DNA of 17,207 bases from Porphyromonadaceae bacterium UBA4262 (GTDB taxonomy: Bacteria > Bacteroidota > Bacteroidia > Bacteroidales > Muribaculaceae). The stretch is taken from the NCBI GenBank assembly GCA_002396085.1, contig DGWI01000005.1, positions 1 to 17,207 of the forward strand, written 5' to 3'. How positions within the stretch are numbered: the stretch's first letter is position 1; every line of letters begins with the position of its first letter. Under the pieces are notes generated by a model. The model was not told where the DNA came from. It worked only from the letters and a program-made list of their open reading frames with translations, and did not search any database. Of this stretch, positions 12,086 to 17,207 are shown in pieces. A program made the position numbers and the translations under genes.

Positions 12086-13904
12086 AGTTCTTAACCTTCT
12101 CGGGATTGAGTTCGTCGATGAGCGGGGTGCCGTTCTCGTCGACATTGAGGCGGCGCATCTGCTCCTCGACGCTGTCAATGACATTGACGATGTAGTCGGC
12201 CAACTTCTCGGCCTCGCAGATGATGTCCATATAGAAGATGCCAGCCGAGTAGGGGTACTTGCGCTGGTTGATGTTCTCGATGTTCTCGGTGCGGCACTGG
12301 TTGCGGAAGTTGTTGATTTCACGCTCCTTGTCGTAACTGCGTGTGAGGTCTTCGGCAGTGACGTTGTCGATGTCGCACAAGATGGTAATCATGTTGCTCA
12401 TCGCCTCGCTGACATACTTCATGATGGTGTCGATGTTCTGGTAGTTGTATTCGCTGAAGTGGGCCTGTGCCTCCTCCTTGCGCACCAGTGTCTTGGCCAG
12501 GTTGTTGCAACTGTCGGCCACGCTCTCCAGCTCACTCACGATGGTGAGCATGGTGGCCACACGCTGCTTGCCGTCGTAACTTAGACGGCCGTCGATGACC
12601 TTGTTGAGAAACTTGGCAATCTCAAACTCCATGTTGTCGGCGATGTTCTCATACTTCTCGATGCGCGAGAAGAGTCTGTTAAATTCCTCGGTGCCCGTCT
12701 TGGTGTGGATGAGCGTCTTGGTCATGCCCAGCATGCGTTCGACACGTTGGGCAAAGACGACAATCTCCTTCTGTGCAGCCAGCAGGTTCAACTCGCTGGC
12801 ACCCACCAGTCCTGCCGAGATATACTTGAGTTGGAACTCGGCTTCTTCCTTCTTGTTGCTGCCAATCGTCTTGTTCACCGCCATCACCAGATAGTTGACC
12901 AGTGGCAGGCCAATTATCAGGCTGAACAGGTTGTAGACCGTGTGGTAGAGTGTGAGGCCAAACGACATGGTGAACTGCAGTTGTGACAGTTCGGCCTCGC
13001 TGGCGCCACCGGCCTTGACCACGTTGTAGAGTGCAGTCGGGTCGCCACTGTGCAGCACGTCGCGCGTGAGCCAGGTGATCATGTCGACAAACGGGAAGAA
13101 CACCACCAGCATCCACGCCGCGCTGAACAGGTTGTAGTAGAGGTGCCCCATGGCAGCCTTCTTGGCTGCCGCGTTGCCGCCCAGTGAGGCCAGCAACGGG
13201 GTGATGGTCGTGCCCACATTGCCACCCAGCACAGTGGCGCACGCCATGTCAAAGGGTATCCACCCCTTGATGCCCATGATGAGCACGATGGCAAATGTTG
13301 CCGCGCTCGACTGGATGACCATGGTCACCACAACGCCGAAGGCAAAGAAGATGAGCAGCGACCAGAAGCCCATTGAGGTGTAACTCTGCAGCGACTCGAA
13401 GATCTCGGGCGACTTCGACAGGTCGGGCACATTAGCGTTGATAGCGGCAAGTCCCATGAACAGGAACACGAAACCAATGAGAAACTCGCCCGCGTTCTTG
13501 TAGGTGCTCTTGGTCATGAACAGTAATGGGACGGCAAAGGCAAGCAAAGGCAAAGTGAGTGCCGCTATGTCGACCTTGAAGCCAAAGAACGATACAATCC
13601 ATGAGGTGAACGTTGAACCCATGTTGGCACCCAGGATCACCGCCATTGACTGTTCTAGGCTCATGAGCCCAGCATTGACAAAGCTGACAATCATCACCGT
13701 CGATGCACTTGAACTTTGAATCAATGCCGTGATGACCATACCGGTGATTACGCCCATTGCACGATTGCGCGTCATGGCCGACAAGATATTGCGCAGGCGA
13801 TTGCCTGCGACCTTCTGCAGCCCTTCGCTCATCACCTTCATGCCATAGAGGAACAGGCCAACGGCTCCCAACAGGGCTAGGAAATCAATAAATGAGTAAT
13901 CCAT
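12084..13904 (-). CDS. Na/Pi cotransporter family protein with PhoU-like C-terminal domain
   Basis: Sodium-coupled phosphate transporter (NptA/PNaS family) of the inner membrane. The 606-residue product has the inverted-repeat hallmark: QSSSAST at 63-69 with GANMGSTFTS at 92-101 in the first half, and QSSAAT at 198-203 with GGNVGTTITP at 227-236 in the second. Multiple hydrophobic helices cover about 5-345. The hydrophilic C-terminal 350-590 is helical and resembles a PhoU domain, as in many bacterial members. Direction of phosphate flow cannot be deduced. A consensus-fit promoter lies 47 nt upstream (13951-13981). A 7-nt tandem array begins at its stop codon. Confidence 0.93.
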   Translation of the reverse strand: MDYSFIDFLALLGAVGLFLYGMKVMSEGLQKVAGNRLRNILSAMTRNRAMGVITGMVITALIQSSSASTVMIVSFVNAGLMSLEQSMAVILGANMGSTFTSWIVSFFGFKVDIAALTLPLLAFAVPLLFMTKSTYKNAGEFLIGFVFLFMGLAAINANVPDLSKSPEIFESLQSYTSMGFWSLLIFFAFGVVVTMVIQSSAATFAIVLIMGIKGWIPFDMACATVLGGNVGTTITPLLASLGGNAAAKKAAMGHLYYNLFSAAWMLVVFFPFVDMITWLTRDVLHSGDPTALYNVVKAGGASEAELSQLQFTMSFGLTLYHTVYNLFSLIIGLPLVNYLVMAVNKTIGSNKKEEAEFQLKYISAGLVGASELNLLAAQKEIVVFAQRVERMLGMTKTLIHTKTGTEEFNRLFSRIEKYENIADNMEFEIAKFLNKVIDGRLSYDGKQRVATMLTIVSELESVADSCNNLAKTLVRKEEAQAHFSEYNYQNIDTIMKYVSEAMSNMITILCDIDNVTAEDLTRSYDKEREINNFRNQCRTENIENINQRKYPYSAGIFYMDIICEAEKLADYIVNVIDSVEEQMRRLNVDENGTPLIDELNPEKVKN

Positions 13905-13950
13905 CTAGTCGATGTTGCTGTTATTACGTTCGATACTATTTTCTCGGTTA

Positions 13951-13981
13951 CAAAATTACTACAAATCTCTGTACCGACAAA
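13951..13981 (-). promoter_or_regulatory. Putative Na/Pi cotransporter promoter
   Basis: On the minus strand TTTG (13978-13981), a 19-nt spacer and TAATTTTG (13951-13958) match the consensus. The expected leader is about 40 nt. Confidence 0.65.
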
Positions 13982-14060
13982 ATCCAATCTGATTTTTGCG
14001 CTTAATTTGTCTGGTCAACGGCTCTTGTCAATGCCAGTGATGGGGATGTCGTGCGTGGTG

Positions 14061-14106
14061 AAAAAAATAAGAGCACCGCGGGGTTCAGTTGTGGATTCGG
14101 TGCTCT
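14061..14106 (-). terminator. Terminator after the tRNA gene
   Basis: On the minus strand AGAGCACCG pairs with CGGTGCTCT (9 bp, 14098-14106 with 14070-14078), followed by TATTTTTTT. A classic intrinsic terminator about 60 nt after the tRNA 3' end. Confidence 0.8.
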
Positions 14107-14165
14107 GATGTTGACATCGTTAGGTTGGTGTGGGGTAACGATGCATTTTGGATTGATGTGCTATG

Positions 14166-14239
14166 TGGTCCCACTTGGGCTTGAACCAAGGACTCCCTGA
14201 TTATGAGTCAGGTGCTCTAACCAACTGAGCTATAGGACC
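14166..14239 (-). tRNA. tRNA with CAU anticodon (Met, or Ile2)
   Basis: On the minus strand a 74-nt cloverleaf can be folded: acceptor GGTCCTA/TGGGACC with one G-T pair, D arm GCTC...GAGC, anticodon stem CCTGA/TCAGG with loop CTCATAA (anticodon CAT), and T arm CTTGG/CCAAG with loop TTCAAGC. Discriminator is A and CCA is not encoded. By anticodon it reads Met. It is not an initiator type, since the acceptor starts with a paired G-C and the D arm is elongator-like. The TTCAAGC loop and the overall resemblance to E. coli Ile2 make a lysidine-modified tRNA-Ile2 a serious alternative. Confidence 0.93.
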
Positions 14240-14270
14240 CATGCCCCATTACCAGGGGCATTTCGGACTG

Positions 14271-14278
14271 CAAAGGTA
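14271..14278 (-). promoter_or_regulatory. Putative tRNA promoter -7 box
   Basis: The minus-strand TACCTTTG is identical to the -7 boxes of nadK, ftcD and the glycosyltransferase. No TTTG lies at the usual distance; the -33 region is occupied by the AATTGAG heptamer array. The transcript would carry a short leader with a hairpin at 14241-14261. Confidence 0.5.
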
Positions 14279-14286
14279 ATATAAAT

Positions 14287-14321
14287 AATTGAGAATTGAG
14301 GGTTGTGAATTGAAAATTTAG
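14287..14321. repeat. Heptamer tandem array upstream of the tRNA promoter
   Basis: Units read AATTGAG, AATTGAG, GGTTGTG, AATTGAA, AATTTAG. The array fills the region where the -33 element of the tRNA promoter would lie. The same AATTGAG unit occurs at 205-211. Confidence 0.6.
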
Positions 14322-14364
14322 TTGATAGCCCCCTATTTTTAACACTTTTGGGTTGATTGGGTGT

Positions 14365-14397
14365 AAAAAAGCCGCGAACATCATGTGATGTTCGCGG
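14365..14397 (-). terminator. mscL terminator
   Basis: A perfect 12-bp stem, CCGCGAACATCA (14372-14383) with TGATGTTCGCGG (14386-14397), has only 2 nt between the arms, so the closing pairs probably open. On the minus strand it is followed by C and six T residues. It lies 25 nt after the mscL stop. Confidence 0.85.
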
Positions 14398-14422
14398 TCT
14401 GATTGTCGTTGATGCTAAGTCG

Positions 14423-14854
14423 TTAGTCCTTCTTGAGCAAGTCGCGGATTTCGGTGAGCAACTTCTCCTCGGCACTGGGTTCGGGCTCGGGAGCGGGCTC
14501 TTCGGCTTTCTTCTTCATGAGTTTGTTCATGCCCTTGATCATCAGGAAGATGCAGAAGGCAATGATGAGGAAGTCGATGATGTTCTGGATGAAGGCTCCG
14601 TAGGCAAACATCGACACGCCAGCCTCCTTGAGGGCGGCGTAGTTGTTGGCCACACCTGCGGGGATTTCGCCGAAGGTGACATACTTGTTGGTGAAGTCCA
14701 CACCGCCAGTGGCGAGCGAGAGTACAGGCATGATGACGTCATCGACCAGCGACGAGACAATCTTGCCAAAAGCACCGCCGATGATCACACCGACAGCCAT
14801 GTCCATCACATTGCCCTTCATGGCAAACTCCTTGAATTCTTTAACAAATCCCAT
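14423..14854 (-). CDS. mscL: Large-conductance mechanosensitive channel
   Basis: Homopentameric inner-membrane channel that opens under membrane tension to release solutes on osmotic downshock. The 143-residue product starts with FVKEFKEFAMKGN (3-15) and continues through VMDMAVGVIIGGAFGKIVSS (16-35), the pore-lining first helix, then LVDDVIMP. The periplasmic loop covers about 45-78 and the second helix is IDFLIIAFCIFLMIKGM (93-109). A Pro/Glu-rich linker precedes the C-terminal amphipathic bundle helix EKLLTEIRDLLKKD. Length is normal. The gene diverges from gapdh; a consensus-fit promoter lies at 15052-15082, which would give a leader of about 190 nt. Confidence 0.96.
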   Translation of the reverse strand: MGFVKEFKEFAMKGNVMDMAVGVIIGGAFGKIVSSLVDDVIMPVLSLATGGVDFTNKYVTFGEIPAGVANNYAALKEAGVSMFAYGAFIQNIIDFLIIAFCIFLMIKGMNKLMKKKAEEPAPEPEPSAEEKLLTEIRDLLKKD

Positions 14855-14969
14855 AGTTGTAATCTTTTATTAGGTTGATATAAGTGAATGATTTCTATTA
14901 AACAATCTTAATCGGGGCAAAAAAATGAACATTTTGAGAAATGATGCTCTTTTTTCCAAATAATTTCAT

Positions 14970-14977
14970 TAATTTTG
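14970..14977 (+). promoter_or_regulatory. Putative gapdh promoter -7 box
   Basis: TAATTTTG followed by GCAT fits TAnnTTTG, but the -33 region is only T-rich without a clear TTTG. The expected start near 14983 would give a leader of about 120 nt containing a small GGGG-TAAA-CCCC hairpin at 14996-15007. Confidence 0.45.
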
Positions 14978-15051
14978 CATCGCTTTTTCAAACACGGGGT
15001 AAACCCCACTTTTAGAGTTCACTAACGCACCATGTTGATGAAACGACGGTG

Positions 15052-15082
15052 CAAAGTTACACATTTTAGGTTAAATTACAAA
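15052..15082 (-). promoter_or_regulatory. Putative mscL promoter
   Basis: On the minus strand TTTG (15079-15082), a 19-nt spacer and TAACTTTG (15052-15059) match the consensus. It sits inside the predicted gapdh leader and points back through the gapdh start site, so the two transcripts would overlap by about 60 nt. Confidence 0.6.
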
Positions 15083-15104
15083 CTTTTTTAATAGTTTAAT
15101 TATT

Positions 15105-16142
15105 ATGGCAAAAATTAAAATCGGTATTAACGGTTTCGGTCGCATTGGCCGTTTTGTGTTCCGCTCGACATTCGAGGAGAGCAATGTGAATGACGTTGTG
15201 GTGGTCGGTATCAACGACCTGTTGCCTGTCGACTACATGGCATACATGCTCAAGTATGACACGATGCACGGCCAGTTCAATGGAACTATTGAGGTCGATG
15301 CTGAGAAGAATGAACTCATCGTCAACGGCAATCACATCCGTGTTACTGCCGAGAAGGATCCCGCTAACTTGAAGTGGGATGAGATTGGTGCAGAGTATGT
15401 CGTCGAGTCGACAGGTCTGTTCCTGGCCATGGACAAGGCTGAGAAGCATCTGCAGGCCGGTGCCAAGTATGTCGTTCTGTCGGCTCCCAGCAAGGCCGGT
15501 GAGGATGGCCGTCAGGCTCCGATGTTTGTTTGCGGTGTTAACACCGACAAGTATGCCGGCGAGACCATCGTGTCGAACGCTAGTTGCACAACCAACTGCT
15601 TGGCTCCCATCGCCAAGGTGCTCAACGACAAGTTCGGCATTGAGACCGGTCTGATGACTACTGTTCACTCAACCACTGCAACTCAGAAGACCGTCGACGG
15701 TCCGTCGATGAAGGACTGGCGTGGTGGCCGCGCTGCTGCCGGCAACATCATCCCCAGCTCGACCGGTGCCGCCAAGGCTGTGGGCAAGGTGATTCCCGAG
15801 CTCAATGGCAAGTTGACGGGTATCTCGATGCGCGTTCCTACCCTCGATGTGTCGGTTGTTGACCTGACCGTCAACCTGAAGAACCCCGCCACCAAGGAGG
15901 ACATCTGCAAGGCTATGAAGGACGCTAGCGAGGGCGAACTCAAGGGCATTCTGGGCTACACCGAGGACGCAGTCGTGTCGAGCGACTTCCTGGGCGATGC
16001 ACGCACCAGCATTTTCGATGCCAACGCCGGTGTCTATCTGACCGACAAGTTTGTCAAGGTCGTGTCGTGGTATGACAACGAGATTGGCTACAGCCACAAG
16101 GTGGTTGACCTGATCAAGGTCATGAAGAAGCACAACGGCTAA
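15105..16142 (+). CDS. gapA: Type I glyceraldehyde-3-phosphate dehydrogenase
   Basis: Glycolytic oxidation and phosphorylation of glyceraldehyde 3-phosphate to 1,3-bisphosphoglycerate with NAD, in the cytoplasm. The 345-residue product has the Rossmann motif INGFGRIGR at 8-16, the catalytic SNASCTTNCLAP at 157-168 with the nucleophilic Cys at 161, the partner His at 188 in TTVHSTTATQ, and the C-terminal WYDNEIGYS at 322-330. INDLL at 36-40 follows the second strand, as in NAD-dependent enzymes. Codon use is more regular and T-ending than in most neighbours, which fits high expression. It ends at a strong terminator, so metG is transcribed separately or by readthrough. Confidence 0.97.
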   Translation: MAKIKIGINGFGRIGRFVFRSTFEESNVNDVVVVGINDLLPVDYMAYMLKYDTMHGQFNGTIEVDAEKNELIVNGNHIRVTAEKDPANLKWDEIGAEYVVESTGLFLAMDKAEKHLQAGAKYVVLSAPSKAGEDGRQAPMFVCGVNTDKYAGETIVSNASCTTNCLAPIAKVLNDKFGIETGLMTTVHSTTATQKTVDGPSMKDWRGGRAAAGNIIPSSTGAAKAVGKVIPELNGKLTGISMRVPTLDVSVVDLTVNLKNPATKEDICKAMKDASEGELKGILGYTEDAVVSSDFLGDARTSIFDANAGVYLTDKFVKVVSWYDNEIGYSHKVVDLIKVMKKHNG

Positions 16143-16175
16143 ACAGCAGTGGCCGCGTGCACAACGCTTCGCATC

Positions 16176-16210
16176 AAGTCCTGAGCCACTCGCAAGGTCG
16201 CTCAGGACTT
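16176..16210 (+). terminator. gapdh terminator
   Basis: AAGTCCTGAGC (16176-16186) pairs perfectly with GCTCAGGACTT (16200-16210), an 11-bp stem with a 13-nt loop, followed by TGTTTAA. The T-tract is short but the stem is strong. Confidence 0.75.
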
Positions 16211-16235
16211 TGTTTAATCAATTGAGCCACTAGCC

Positions 16236-16280
16236 TCTAGAAAATCTAGACCATCTAGTGCCTCCAGAACATCCAACACA
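16236..16280. repeat. Nonamer tandem array before metG
   Basis: Five 9-nt units read TCTAGAAAA, TCTAGACCA, TCTAGTGCC, TCCAGAACA, TCCAACACA, decaying toward the gene. A related CCACTAGCC precedes at 16227-16235. It ends 5 nt before the metG ATG and occupies the whole spacer after the gapdh terminator, where the metG promoter or leader must be. Confidence 0.6.
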
Positions 16281-16285
16281 AGACA

Positions 16286-17207
16286 ATGGAAAATAGAGAA
16301 TACAAGAGAATACTCGTCACGACTGCATTGCCCTATGCCAACGGGCCAGTGCACATCGGGCACCTGGCTGGCGTGTATGTGCCTGCCGACATCTACGTGC
16401 GCTATCTGCGTCTGCAGGGCAGGAACGTGATGTTTGTGGGCGGTAGCGACGAGCATGGTGTGCCCGTGACCCAGCGTGCCCGCAAGGAGGGCATCACCCC
16501 CCAGCAGGTGGTTGACCGCTACCATGAGTTGATCAAGAAGTCGTTTGAGGAGTTTGGCATCTCCTACGATGTCTATAGCCGCACCACCAGCAAGACGCAT
16601 CACCAGTTTGCTGCCGAGTTTTTCCGCAAACTCTATGATGACGGCAAACTCATTGAGAAAACGACCAAGCAGTTCTATGACGAGATCGATGGCAAGTTCC
16701 TGACCGACCGTGACGTGGAGGGCGAGTGCCCCTATTGCCACCATCCTGCCGCCAAGGGCAACCAGTGTGAGGATGGCTGTGGTCGTGACTTGGATCCGAC
16801 CGAACTCATCAATCCGCATGCCAAGGACAGCGACCACCCGCTTGTCCTGAAGGACACTACCAACTGGTTCCTGCCCCTGAACGAGTATGAGGGCTGGCTA
16901 AAGGATTGGATTCTTGAAGGACATCAGGAGTGGCGACCCAATGTCTACGGCCAGTGCAAGTCGTGGCTTGACAATGGATTGCAGCCCCGTGCCATGACGC
17001 GCGACCTGGATTGGGGCATCCCTGTGCCCATTGAGGGAGCCGACGGCAAGGTGCTGTATGTGTGGTTTGACGCACCCATCGGCTATGTGAGCAACACCAA
17101 GGAATTGTGTGAGCGTCAGCCTGAGCGTTGGGGCACATGGCAGCAGTGGTGGCAGCAAGAGGACACCCGGCTGATTCACTTTATCGGCAAGGACAACATC
17201 GTGTTCC
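16286..17207 (+). CDS. metG: Methionyl-tRNA synthetase, N-terminal part (cut by window end)
   Basis: Attaches methionine to tRNA-Met in the cytoplasm. The visible 307 residues start MENREYKRILVTTALPYANG and contain the class I signature HIGH at 23-26 and FVGGSDEHG at 50-58. A zinc-binding knot follows, with Cys148, Cys151, Cys161 and Cys165 (CPYC, then C-x3-C). Further on are WFLPL at 194-198, the RDLDWGIPVP block at 239-248, WFDAPIGYVS at 260-269 and GKDN at 301-304. The KMSKS loop and anticodon-binding domain lie beyond the window. The frame is open to the last base; there is no stop. The start follows a 9-nt tandem array and has no Shine-Dalgarno site, as elsewhere here. Confidence 0.97.
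   Translation, partial: MENREYKRILVTTALPYANGPVHIGHLAGVYVPADIYVRYLRLQGRNVMFVGGSDEHGVPVTQRARKEGITPQQVVDRYHELIKKSFEEFGISYDVYSRTTSKTHHQFAAEFFRKLYDDGKLIEKTTKQFYDEIDGKFLTDRDVEGECPYCHHPAAKGNQCEDGCGRDLDPTELINPHAKDSDHPLVLKDTTNWFLPLNEYEGWLKDWILEGHQEWRPNVYGQCKSWLDNGLQPRAMTRDLDWGIPVPIEGADGKVLYVWFDAPIGYVSNTKELCERQPERWGTWQQWWQQEDTRLIHFIGKDNIVF

Noticed and set aside
12051..12087. True telomere or eukaryotic contamination because of AAACCCT units
   Set aside because: The array is short, degenerate, and overlaps the stop codon of a bacterial transporter; other heptamers of unrelated sequence occur nearby.

Overview
The window looks like a piece of a Bacteroidota chromosome, most likely a gut or rumen Bacteroidales near Prevotellaceae or Muribaculaceae. 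Four things support this. Promoters fit the Bacteroidota pattern TTTG-N19-TAnnTTTG in front of several genes. Shine-Dalgarno sites are largely absent. The run sigma-54-type activator, LptE-like lipoprotein, tetratricopeptide-like protein, SecG is one I recall from that phylum. PdxJ carries the Asn-Lys replacement of the usual Asp-His near its N-terminus. Core genes are G+C-rich, and the gaps are strikingly A+T-rich. The assignment is by inspection only.

Layout. Positions 1-284 hold a cluster of hairpins and the end of a dispersed inverted-repeat element. nadK (minus) and pdxJ (plus) then diverge from a shared promoter region. Positions 2056-3960 form an A+T-rich accessory island: a small four-helix membrane protein, a lipoprotein resembling NTF2-fold immunity (YbbC/YhhH-like) proteins, a probable gene stump, a REP-like palindrome and two MITE-like inverted-repeat elements. 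Next comes a plus-strand block with a PlsC-like acyltransferase, a stand-alone AAA+/Fis activator, lptE, a tetratricopeptide-like protein and secG. After a hairpin-rich gap, ftcD (minus) and a family 4-type glycosyltransferase (plus) diverge from two near-perfect promoters. The glycosyltransferase converges on rubrerythrin (minus) at a bidirectional terminator. Upstream of rubrerythrin on the same strand are a Na/Pi cotransporter with a PhoU-like tail, a CAU-anticodon tRNA and mscL. mscL diverges from gapdh (plus), and metG follows, cut by the window end.

Functionally the window is mostly housekeeping: cofactor synthesis (NADP, pyridoxal phosphate), envelope assembly and secretion (acyltransferase, LptE, SecG), one-carbon metabolism, peroxide defence, phosphate and osmotic homeostasis, glycolysis and Met-tRNA synthesis. 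No defence system, CRISPR array, intact transposase or phage module is visible.

The most unusual signal is non-coding. At least nine gaps between genes hold degenerate short tandem arrays, eight with a 7-nt period and one with a 9-nt period. Each locus has its own unit sequence, and several arrays start on or next to a stop codon or end just before a start codon. Two further observations deserve a check: two divergent gene pairs whose promoters appear to face each other, giving overlapping 5' ends, and a shared promoter module in front of the two accessory genes that implies leaderless transcripts.
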